From: Planctomycetota bacterium | Lineage (GTDB): Bacteria > Planctomycetota > Planctomycetia > Gemmatales > Gemmataceae | Length of the DNA: 64,000 nt | Reading direction: 5' to 3' | NCBI GenBank assembly: GCA_016873225.1 | Contig: VGXS01000013.1 | Location: 30,153-94,152, forward strand | Shown here: positions 9,083-17,054 of the stretch, piece by piece | How positions within the stretch are numbered: position 1 is the stretch's first letter | Layout: each line of letters begins with the position of its first letter | Translations under genes and position numbers: made by a program | Notes under the pieces: generated by a model | Database searches by the model: none | What the model was told of the DNA's origin: nothing | What the model saw: the letters and a program-made list of their open reading frames with translations, nothing else

Positions 9083-10078
9083 TCAGGCGCCCTGCCGGCC
9101 GGGATCAACCGCGAGAACCAGGGATGACGGCCCCTCGGGTTCCCAGGTCCAGGGACCGGCGTTCCTCGGAAGAATGGCGGTGTGGCCCGCCGCGAGGATC
9201 TCGCCGCGGGTCCGGCCCCTGAGCGTTCCCCGGCCCGACACGGCGAAGACGGCGCCCAGCCTTCCCGCGACCGGCAGGTCGGCGGGCGATTTTCCAGCCA
9301 CATGATGGAGTTGGAAATAAGGGCAATCAACCATCGGCTCGATCGTGGTCGACCTGCCATCGCCCCCGTGGTTTGCCGGCATGACGGGATGGACGGGACC
9401 GCGGCGCCAATCGATGCAGGCGATCGATTCCTCAAGGTGCAACTGCCGGCCCTTTCCCGAGGCATCGACGCGGTTCCAGTCGAAGAGCCGGAAGGTGGCG
9501 TCGGAGGTCTGCTGGATCTCCGCCATGAGGACGCCGCCGCCGACGGCATGGACCGTCCCGGCGGGCAGGTAGAGGCATTCACCGGGCCTGGGCGTGAAGG
9601 AGTGGAGGCACTCGGCGATGGTGCCCTTGGCCGCGGTCGCCCGGATGTCGGCGGCGGTCACGCCGGGTAGAAGGCCTGCCCATACCTTGGCGTTCGGTCC
9701 GGCATCGATGATGAACCAAGCCTCGTTTTTCGGCCCCTCGCCGGGCCAGAGAGTCCTTGCCTTTTCAGCGTCGGGATGCACCTGCACCGATAACCAATCA
9801 TGGCAGTCCAGCCACTTGAGCAACCATGGAAACCGTTCCGCCTCCGGGGCGCCCACGATTTCATCGACGTGATTTTCCATCAAGGAACGGAGGCATTTCC
9901 CGCGGGCCGAACCGGACAGGCAAACGCTTGAGTGGCGGGGATGATCGCTCACCTCCCACGCCTCGCCATAGGACTGTCCGTCGGGAAGGGGCTTGCCGAG
10001 GCGCGATTCCAGCGCCCTTCCGCCCCAGACCATCGCGCGGGGCGAGGATTCAAAAATCAGGGGACCTGTGCTGGGCAT
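9083..10078 (-). CDS. manA: Mannose-6-phosphate isomerase class I
   Basis: Interconverts fructose-6-phosphate and mannose-6-phosphate, supplying GDP-mannose-type sugars. It is 331 residues. The zinc ligands of the class I family are present: Q99 and H101 (SVQVHPD), E119 (KNEAWF) and H177 (LPAGTVHAVGGG). GEAWEVSDHP at 38-47 is the conserved N-terminal block. It is shorter than E. coli ManA and has a compact C-terminal cupin. The gene lies 18 nt downstream of the ABC ATPase and 4 nt upstream of the RmlC-like gene, so it is part of a polysaccharide synthesis and export operon. Confidence 0.92.
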   Translation of the reverse strand: MPSTGPLIFESSPRAMVWGGRALESRLGKPLPDGQSYGEAWEVSDHPRHSSVCLSGSARGKCLRSLMENHVDEIVGAPEAERFPWLLKWLDCHDWLSVQVHPDAEKARTLWPGEGPKNEAWFIIDAGPNAKVWAGLLPGVTAADIRATAAKGTIAECLHSFTPRPGECLYLPAGTVHAVGGGVLMAEIQQTSDATFRLFDWNRVDASGKGRQLHLEESIACIDWRRGPVHPVMPANHGGDGRSTTIEPMVDCPYFQLHHVAGKSPADLPVAGRLGAVFAVSGRGTLRGRTRGEILAAGHTAILPRNAGPWTWEPEGPSSLVLAVDPGRQGA

Positions 10079-10096
10079 GGATGGATCCCGAAAAAG

Positions 10097-10888
10097 TCAG
10101 GCGGCGCTGAGGACCGTGCCGCCCGGCTTGGCCTTGCCCGTGGAAGCGGCGATTCGCGTCCATTCCTTGTACGCGGGAATGATCTCCCCGGCGGATCCAA
10201 CCTGCCGCACCTTGCCGTGCTCAAGCCAGATGATGCGGTTGCAAAGCTCGGCCGTTCTCTCAAGGTCGTGGCTCACCATGACCATGAGGTGGGCTTTCGC
10301 GATTGTGGCGCGCATCCTTTCGAATGCCTTGGCCTGAAACGCCATGTCGCCGGCGGCCAAGACCTCGTCCACCAGCAGAACCTCCGGATCAATCGCCGTC
10401 GCGATGCTGAAGGCAAGCCTCACGCGCATACCCGAGGAATAAAATCTCACGGGCATCTCAAGGAACTCGCCTAATTCGCTGAAGTCCGCGATCTCCTGGA
10501 GCTTGTTGTCCACGCTCCTGGGTGTTTCACCTTGGAGATAACAGCGGAACCGGATGTTCTCCCAGCCCGTGGCTTCCTGTTCAAATCCCAAGGCGATGTC
10601 GAAAAGGGACGAAATTCGCCCGGCAACCTTCCGGCTACCGTTGCTTGGCTGGTAAATGCCGGCGATCAACCTAAGGAGCGTGCTTTTGCCGGCGCCGTTA
10701 TGGCCGATGATGCCTAGCCGTTCCCCGTCGTTCACTTCCAGCGAAATGTCGTCGAGCGCCTGCACCTGCTTGGGCATCCTGTAGTGCTTGCGGAAAAAGC
10801 CCCCCACCAGGATGTCCTTGAGGTTGTAACCGGAGTCCTGCTTCACCATGAAGGCAAGGCTGACATTTTTAAGCGAGATGTTGGCCAT
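10097..10888 (-). CDS. Polysaccharide ABC exporter, ATP-binding subunit (Wzt/TagH-like)
   Basis: ATPase energising export of a lipid-linked glycan. Motifs in the 263-residue protein: Walker A GHNGAGKS at 62-69, the signature SSGMRVRLAF from 151, Walker B LLVDE at 171-175 and the switch His in VSHDL. The long segment before Walker A (MVKQDSGYNLKDILVGGFFRK) is typical of the O-antigen/teichoic-acid exporter subfamily. There is no C-terminal carbohydrate-binding domain as in Wzt of O8/O9a, so the exported glycan probably needs no terminal-modification recognition. Pairs with the permease 18 nt upstream. Confidence 0.93.
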   Translation of the reverse strand: MANISLKNVSLAFMVKQDSGYNLKDILVGGFFRKHYRMPKQVQALDDISLEVNDGERLGIIGHNGAGKSTLLRLIAGIYQPSNGSRKVAGRISSLFDIALGFEQEATGWENIRFRCYLQGETPRSVDNKLQEIADFSELGEFLEMPVRFYSSGMRVRLAFSIATAIDPEVLLVDEVLAAGDMAFQAKAFERMRATIAKAHLMVMVSHDLERTAELCNRIIWLEHGKVRQVGSAGEIIPAYKEWTRIAASTGKAKPGGTVLSAA

Positions 10889-10906
10889 GTTCCCCGGGGT
10901 TTCCTG

Positions 10907-11689
10907 TCACAGGAAAAAGATCAGCCTTGATTCCCGTTGCCGCAAGTTGAGCGCCGCCAGGAGGAAGAAGCCCCCGGCGATGATGGTGGCGAGGCCGTAC
11001 ATCTCAACCGATGGCACCTCATGAGTGAGCAGGGGCGTGCGAACCAGCGTGAGGAACGGGACGATCGGGTTGGCGTTGACGAGCCAACTCAGTCCCTTCT
11101 CCCTGAGTAGCTGTTCCGGGTACCAGATTGGAGTGAGATACATGAGGATTTGTAGCGCGACTTCTGTGATATGTTTTACATCACGAAAATAAACATTTAA
11201 TATACCGAGCAAGCAAGATATGGACCAGCCCATAATCATGATGAGCAGCAGGGATGGGACAAGGCTCAAAAGTGGAAGGATGCCAGGAAAACCCGTTCCC
11301 CAAATCGAAAGTGCGATGGCCAAAGACAATGCGATGAGCAGATGAAATGTATTGGCGAGCATAAGACGAATTGGATATATCGCCATGGGTGCTGGATGCT
11401 GTCGAATATAGGCCTCGGCTTGATGAAATATATAGCAGCCCATAGAGGTGCACTGGGAGAAAAAGCTCCAAAGCGTCAGGCCTGTCATCACATAGGGGGC
11501 AAATGAGGCGATTTCCTGGTGAAACAATGTAGCGGAAACCCCGCAAAAAACCGTTGTCATGGCGATGGGCTGGATCAGCGACCATCCCATGCCCAATGCC
11601 GAACCACGGTACTTGGCCCGCAAATCCATGCGCACCAAGGACATCCAGAAAAAACGCGTGCGCCAAATCTCGTTCAGGTAATCGGTCAT
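10907..11689 (-). CDS. Polysaccharide ABC exporter, permease subunit (ABC-2 type)
   Basis: Integral membrane partner of the ATPase, 260 residues from the ATG at 11689 (MTDYLNEIWRTRFFW). The family-typical start DLRAKYRGSALGMGWSLIQP is followed by about six membrane segments and the conserved NVYFRDVKHI loop and LTPIWYP block. The open frame extends further upstream into the divergent spacer; a slightly longer N-terminus (ALRRIWSAM) cannot be excluded. The middle of the gene (about 11140-11500) uses AT-rich codons such as ATA, TTA and AAT more than the neighbours, a possible sign of transfer. First gene of the minus-strand export operon. Confidence 0.9.
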   Translation of the reverse strand: MTDYLNEIWRTRFFWMSLVRMDLRAKYRGSALGMGWSLIQPIAMTTVFCGVSATLFHQEIASFAPYVMTGLTLWSFFSQCTSMGCYIFHQAEAYIRQHPAPMAIYPIRLMLANTFHLLIALSLAIALSIWGTGFPGILPLLSLVPSLLLIMIMGWSISCLLGILNVYFRDVKHITEVALQILMYLTPIWYPEQLLREKGLSWLVNANPIVPFLTLVRTPLLTHEVPSVEMYGLATIIAGGFFLLAALNLRQRESRLIFFL

Positions 11690-11946
11690 GGCACTCCATA
11701 TTCGTCGCAACGCCGTGGGAAAGGTTAATCCGGCCAATTGGGATGAATCAACTGAAGCCGCCAAAGGCAACTTGAAAGGAATAATCGTCAAATGATCGCT
11801 TGCTTGACTTGTCCGGGCTTCTGGATTCCTTGCCTTGCATCCAATTGTCAGAAACAATTCCCAAAGAAGCGCAATTTTCGTTTGCTCCGGCGTATGGATG
11901 TTGGACAAACAGCATTCCGCACCCTCCAAATGCTCGAGGTGGCACC

Positions 11947-14900
11947 ATGACAAATCGCAAATTTCTTGCCTGCACGCTTGGACTTTTCGGAGTTGGCGCC
12001 GCCTTGGTTGGCCTGAGGGTGATGGGCGACCCGACCCGCGCCGCAAAGGAACGGCGGATTTCGGTGGTTTCCCCCATTCAGGAAAAGCTCGACGAAGAAA
12101 ACGGCATTTCCAGATTCACCAACCAACCCGCCATTGGCTACACCACGGCCCAGGGCGAGGCACTGGTTGCCATTCAGATCAAGCCGGAAATTCCCTCGCA
12201 ACTGCTGCCCCGTGATGTGGTTCTTGTTGTCGACACATCAGCCAGCCAGGCGCAAGGTCCGCTGGCCAGTTCATCCAGGATCGCGCGGGCTTTTGTCAAG
12301 CATCTCCAGCCAACCGATCGCATCGGGCTGGTTACAGCCAATCTCGACCCAACCCTTCTAACGCGGGGTCTGGTGACGCCCGCCGAGGCCGCCCAGGCGC
12401 TTGACAAGCTCGACCAGGAATATGCCAGCGGCGCCACGAATGTGCCCAAGGCTGTCGAGGCTGCCGCAGGAATGCTGGAACTCAATCATGAGCGTTCCAG
12501 GTCGGTCGTTTTTCTTGGAGACGGCATCAGTTTGGCGAGCCCGCTTGACGGGTCCGACCGGGCCAAAGTGGTGGACGACCTGGTTCGTCGGCAGGTTCCC
12601 TTGATCACCATCCCGATGGGAGCCCGCATGGATCCCACCAATCTTCACGGCTTGGCGACCGGCACGGGAGGCAAGTGCGTTCGTATTCGCCAGGGAGACG
12701 CGCCCGAGGCCGTGGCGGAACGAGTCAGGCTTGCGGTGGATTCCCCGGTCCACTACCCCGTTTCCATCAAGGTTATCGATGGCGTCAAGGAACTCTATCC
12801 TTCCAAGCTGCCTCCATTGCGGGCGGATTCTCCAACGCTCGTCGTGGGCACAATCGCGCCGGGCAGCAAGCAAATTGAAATTGCGATTGGTGGAACATGC
12901 CGAGGCGCCGAGCGGGCCCTATCGGTGCGTCACGCCACCCCCCCCCATGAGGTGGAGAATTTCTTCCTCGGCAGGATGGTGGCCGAATGGCGCGACGCCA
13001 AGGATGCGCCCGCCATGGTGCAGGCCGACCGCGCCTTGGCGTTGGCGTCCGCCCAAGGCAGGCTGGACAGGGAGGAAACGCTGGCCAAGGGTAATTTCGC
13101 GCTCAGCGTCGGCCGGGTCGAAGCGGCATCGCGGTTTTTCACCGAGGCGCGGAAGATCGATCCTTCGAACCTTGAGGCGGCTCAGGGCCTCAAGCTTGCC
13201 GGCAAGGTGATGGAAGGTTCGGTTTCCCGCGACCAACTGATGAAGTCAATGACCCAGATCAACGCGCTGATTCAGGATGCGGCCAAGCCCGGTGCCAAGC
13301 CGGCCGATGGCGGCGCGCCCGGAGTCGAGGCTGATTTCCTGGAAAAGCAGAAGCAACTCGCGGAGATCACGCTCCAGAAGCGCGAGGGCGAGATCAAGGC
13401 CGCGCTCAGCGAGGCTAGCCGCGCCACCGGGACCGATGCCATCAGCCAAGCCAAGGAAAGCCTCAAGCAGCAACTGAATGGGCTGCAAAACGATCCGAAT
13501 GTCCGCGAGGACAAGCGCAGGCAGCTCAGCAACCAGATTGAGTCACGCCTCAGGGAACTTGACAAGCGGGGCCAAACGGCGGAACGCGAGGAGCGCGAGC
13601 GCCAAATTGCCCAGATCGCCCTTGAGGAGCGTCGCAAGGAGGAACGAAGCCTCGCGGCTCAGCAGGACCGCGTCAAGGAAAGGTTGAGGCAGTTCCATGC
13701 ACTCATGAACCAGGCACGCGAGGAACTGGCGCAGCAGCAGGCCCAGAAAATTCGCGAGGATCTCGTCAACCAGGGCCTCGAGGTTCCGCCCGCTGTCACG
13801 GCCGCTTATGCGATCTCACAGCGTGGATATTACCTGCGCAACTTGCAGGATCTTGTGCGCGTTCGCGAAGACAAGTGGCTGGCGGTGCTTTACGAGGTTG
13901 AGCGCAGCCATGTGCCTTTCCCCGATGAACCGCCAATCACCTTCCCCGATGCTTCCAGCCCCGTGATCAAGGGCCGCTACAAGGATTGGGCCGACTTGTC
14001 CAAGAAGCGCATCGACAAGTACGACACCCAGGGGTTCGGCTCGAACACCCCCGAAGCGACCATGAAGCTTCGCGACACAATGAGCCGTGTCATTGATTAT
14101 CCGGGGCTAGATGTGGCCACGGCCAAGGTCAGTGAGGAACTCGATCGCCTTGGCAAGGAACACAACATCAGCTTCGAGTTCAATGAGGCTGCCTTCCGCG
14201 CCGCCGGCATCGAGAAGGTTCGCGACTCTGAAATCGGCGACCCCATTCCCCGCATGCGCGCCACCTTGGGCACCATCGTTCGCAAGCTGATCGCGCGCAT
14301 CAAGAACAACTCCCCCGAGGGCGCGGCCACCTATGTGATTCGACGCGACAATGTCGAGATCACCACGAGCCAATTCCAACTGCTCGACAAGGTGGCGAGG
14401 GCCTACCCGGTTGCCGATATCGTCTACGGAGCGCCCAACTCCTTTGCCCAGAGTTCTGTCATCCAGCAGTCAACGCTCTTCGGGTTCGGTGGCAGCTACG
14501 GCTTCGCCGGGCAGTCGGCCCAGAACTCGTTCAACGGTATTGGAGCGCTCAACGGCCTCGGCCAAGTGGGCGCGGCTGGCGCCGCGATGCTGGGCGTGAT
14601 TGGTGCCGCTGGCCAGGCCGGCGCCATCGGCGGCGCCCTCGGCGGCAACCAAATCGGCGGGCAATTGGGCGTTGGCGCTGTCGGCAACGCCGGCATGCAA
14701 GGCCAAGTGGGCCAGTTCGGCCAAAATGGCGGGCTTTCATCCCTCGGCCAGTTCGGAAATGTCGGCGGCCAATTCGGACTGCAGGGCGGCAACTACGCCG
14801 ACACCCTGGTGACGACGATCCGTGAACTCGTCGGCCGCAGGTCGGATTGGGCCGCCCCGATTGTGTTGCCTGGACAGCAGGCCGCGGATCCGCTCCAGCA

Positions 14901-16398
14901 AACCGATCCCAACGCCGGCGACCAGCAGGAGCGAAACCAGATCGGCTACTTCCAGCCCGCCAACGCCCTAGTCATCAAGGGCACCTCCTACATCCACACG
15001 GAGCTGTACAGCAACTTCGTGGCCCCCGTTGGTGGGGCCGCTCCGGGTGGCATGGGTGCCTTGCCCGTGAAGCGTCCTGGCGCGCTGGCCGCCGGCAACA
15101 AGCCGGGTGAGATCAAGAAAGACATCGACCCGCGCAAGGTTTGGCAGGATGCGCTGGCCCGCGGGGTTGACGATCCCGGTCTCATCGTCGCTGTCGCCGA
15201 CTTCCTCGCCATGAACCAGATGTGGGACCACGCCACGGAATTCCTGAAGGCCAACCTTCGCAAGGGCATCGTCGTGAAGCCTTGGGTGTATGAATCCCTC
15301 GCCGTGGCCTTGCGTGAGAGCGGCGCCGCCCCGGCCGAGATCGAACGGGCCGAAATCGCCTTGGCGGACCTCGAGCCGCGGGATTCGGACGGATACCTGA
15401 AAGCGGCCCGCGGCATGGCCAACCTCAAGAGGTTCGACCGCGCCGTGGCGCTGTGCCGGCAAGCCTCGCTGGTTGATCCTTCCAACAGCCGCGCCCTTGA
15501 ACAGGGACTGAGATTCGCGGAAATCGCCAGCGACGCCGATGGCATGGCATGGGCGGCTGGCGGCCTTCTCAAGCAGGAATGGCCCGAGCGCAACAACGAT
15601 CTCCAGGGCCTTGCCAAGCGTTCGCTTGATGCCATGGCGCACCGGCTGGGCCAGCAGAACCGTGCCGACGACCGAAAGCGGTTGCTTGCCAGCGCGTCCG
15701 AACAAGGCCGTCGGGACCTCGTGGTTCACCTGAGCTGGATTGGCGACGCCGATCTGGACCTTGAGGTGAAGGAGCCCACAGGCAGCATTTGCTCAACCCT
15801 GACAAGAAGGACTCCCAATGGCGGCACCTTCGTGGGTGACATGCCTGGGGAGGGCCCGACCGAGCGATATGTTGCTGCCGAGGCGTTCTCCGGTGCCTAC
15901 GAGATTCGCGTGCGCGCCATCTGGGGCAATTCCGCAAGCGGCAAGGCCCAGGTTCGCGTGATCCGCCATCAAGGCACCGACCGGGAAACACAGGAGGTTG
16001 TGCAGGTAGATGTGGCCTCGGGCAAGCTGGTGCGCGTTGAACTGGCTGACGGCCGCAGGGCGGAACTGGCCGCCGTGCTGCCACCCCGACCTCGTGAGGA
16101 ATCCGCCTCCGCCCCCGACCGTCGCGATGACCCGTTCCACTCTCTCCGCCGCATGACCGAGCCTTACATTCCCGCCGCCTCGGGAATTCGCGGGGGTGCC
16201 GGCAACGCGGCCCAGGTGATGCCCCAGGTCGAGGCACCCGCCACCAGGAAGAACGCCGGATCCGAAAGGGTTTACCAGAACAGGGTCGCCGCCTTCATGC
16301 GCAACAGCATGGATGTCGCCTCGCAGATCGAACTTGAATCGCAAAGGCGATCGGTTCGTGCCACGGGCAGCAACCTGATCGATCGGCAAGCGAAATGA
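11947..16398 (+). CDS. Very large secreted or membrane-anchored VWA-domain protein with a coiled coil and Gly/Gln-rich region
   Basis: A 1483-residue protein from the ATG at 11947 (GAGGTGG ribosome-binding site just upstream); the frame is open further upstream but without a signal sequence. Order of parts: N-terminal hydrophobic segment (residues 6-24); a von Willebrand A domain (about 85-280) with the metal-binding DTSAS at 96-100 and a later FLGDG; TPR-like helices (about 340-420 and again 1080-1250); a charged coiled coil (about 460-605, repeated EERERQ-type heptads); a Gly/Gln/Ala-rich low-complexity stretch (about 830-955, coded near 14440-14815); and a C-terminal beta domain (about 1258-1370, VVHLSWIGDADLDLEV) resembling DUF2135. 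Such VWA-DUF2135 proteins occur in Planctomycetes; function unknown. Likely anchored in the membrane and acting outside the cytoplasm in adhesion or assembly (inference). Confidence 0.85.
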   Translation: MTNRKFLACTLGLFGVGAALVGLRVMGDPTRAAKERRISVVSPIQEKLDEENGISRFTNQPAIGYTTAQGEALVAIQIKPEIPSQLLPRDVVLVVDTSASQAQGPLASSSRIARAFVKHLQPTDRIGLVTANLDPTLLTRGLVTPAEAAQALDKLDQEYASGATNVPKAVEAAAGMLELNHERSRSVVFLGDGISLASPLDGSDRAKVVDDLVRRQVPLITIPMGARMDPTNLHGLATGTGGKCVRIRQGDAPEAVAERVRLAVDSPVHYPVSIKVIDGVKELYPSKLPPLRADSPTLVVGTIAPGSKQIEIAIGGTCRGAERALSVRHATPPHEVENFFLGRMVAEWRDAKDAPAMVQADRALALASAQGRLDREETLAKGNFALSVGRVEAASRFFTEARKIDPSNLEAAQGLKLAGKVMEGSVSRDQLMKSMTQINALIQDAAKPGAKPADGGAPGVEADFLEKQKQLAEITLQKREGEIKAALSEASRATGTDAISQAKESLKQQLNGLQNDPNVREDKRRQLSNQIESRLRELDKRGQTAEREERERQIAQIALEERRKEERSLAAQQDRVKERLRQFHALMNQAREELAQQQAQKIREDLVNQGLEVPPAVTAAYAISQRGYYLRNLQDLVRVREDKWLAVLYEVERSHVPFPDEPPITFPDASSPVIKGRYKDWADLSKKRIDKYDTQGFGSNTPEATMKLRDTMSRVIDYPGLDVATAKVSEELDRLGKEHNISFEFNEAAFRAAGIEKVRDSEIGDPIPRMRATLGTIVRKLIARIKNNSPEGAATYVIRRDNVEITTSQFQLLDKVARAYPVADIVYGAPNSFAQSSVIQQSTLFGFGGSYGFAGQSAQNSFNGIGALNGLGQVGAAGAAMLGVIGAAGQAGAIGGALGGNQIGGQLGVGAVGNAGMQGQVGQFGQNGGLSSLGQFGNVGGQFGLQGGNYADTLVTTIRELVGRRSDWAAPIVLPGQQAADPLQQTDPNAGDQQERNQIGYFQPANALVIKGTSYIHTELYSNFVAPVGGAAPGGMGALPVKRPGALAAGNKPGEIKKDIDPRKVWQDALARGVDDPGLIVAVADFLAMNQMWDHATEFLKANLRKGIVVKPWVYESLAVALRESGAAPAEIERAEIALADLEPRDSDGYLKAARGMANLKRFDRAVALCRQASLVDPSNSRALEQGLRFAEIASDADGMAWAAGGLLKQEWPERNNDLQGLAKRSLDAMAHRLGQQNRADDRKRLLASASEQGRRDLVVHLSWIGDADLDLEVKEPTGSICSTLTRRTPNGGTFVGDMPGEGPTERYVAAEAFSGAYEIRVRAIWGNSASGKAQVRVIRHQGTDRETQEVVQVDVASGKLVRVELADGRRAELAAVLPPRPREESASAPDRRDDPFHSLRRMTEPYIPAASGIRGGAGNAAQVMPQVEAPATRKNAGSERVYQNRVAAFMRNSMDVASQIELESQRRSVRATGSNLIDRQAK

Positions 16399-16421
16399 CC
16401 GACTGACCCGACAAGTCTTCT

Positions 16422-16449
16422 CGACCCGGACCGGTGATCGTCCGGGTCG
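16422..16449 (+). terminator. Strong hairpin after the VWA gene
   Basis: CGACCCGGAC (16422-16431) and GTCCGGGTCG (16440-16449) form a perfect 10-bp stem with an 8-nt loop, 23 nt past the VWA stop. The tail is tataataat rather than a T run, so termination would be weak or Rho-assisted. TATAAT at 16450-16455 also matches a -10 box, but no good -35 is visible. Confidence 0.4.
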
Positions 16450-16481
16450 TATAATAATCGGACAGCGATGCGAGGAAACGC

Positions 16482-17054
16482 ATGCCGCCTCCCCCCCCGC
16501 CCCCTGCCGCATCCGCAAGATCCGGCGAACTTGGCCACCTCGTGATGATCGCGGGTGGTCCCGCCGGTTTCCGGATACCGCTGCGGAACCCCCGTAACAT
16601 TCTTGGCCGATCTCCCGCCGCCACCATCCGCGTCCCCGACCCATCGATCAGCCGTTCCCACTGCAGCCTTGTTTTCAACGGCATCCACTGGGTAGTCGCC
16701 GATTTGGGCAGCAGCAACGGAACCTATGTCGACGAGCATGAAGTCACCCAACCGGTCCTCGCCATGCCGGGTTCCATGATCGCCTTGGGCAAGGTTCAAT
16801 TCAGGATCGAATATGCCATGGCCGGCCAGGCCGCCCAACCGGAAGCCCTTCCTGAACTCGAGGCCCAACTGGTTGAGGACGATCTTGTGCTTGAGGAGGC
16901 GGCGCTTGACTTCTCCGCGGATTCCGGCGCCACCGAGGCCGTGCTGGTCGACCCGGAAATGAGCTTGGAACTGGACCTGGATTCGCTTCCGGATGGCGGT
17001 TTGGAAGATCCGGAGGGGGATTCCAACAAAACACTCGGACCGGGTGGCCGCTGA
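16482..17054 (+). CDS. FHA-domain protein
   Basis: A 190-residue cytoplasmic protein that probably binds a phosphothreonine peptide. After a Pro-rich start (MPPPPPPPAASA) comes one forkhead-associated domain (about 20-110) with the canonical residues: LGRSPAATIRV (Gly-Arg), ISRSHCSLV (Ser, xxH), and LGSSNGTYVD (SNG). The C-terminal 80 residues are acidic (EDDLVLEEAALDF, LELDLDSLP) and low in complexity. It overlaps the start of the cyclase gene on the same strand, which suggests coupled translation. A GAGGAAA-like ribosome-binding site precedes the ATG. Confidence 0.9.
   Translation: MPPPPPPPAASARSGELGHLVMIAGGPAGFRIPLRNPRNILGRSPAATIRVPDPSISRSHCSLVFNGIHWVVADLGSSNGTYVDEHEVTQPVLAMPGSMIALGKVQFRIEYAMAGQAAQPEALPELEAQLVEDDLVLEEAALDFSADSGATEAVLVDPEMSLELDLDSLPDGGLEDPEGDSNKTLGPGGR

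Noticed and set aside
11800..11946. Upstream extension of the VWA protein
   Set aside because: The ATG at 11947 starts the hydrophobic signal and has a ribosome-binding site; the upstream codons do not.
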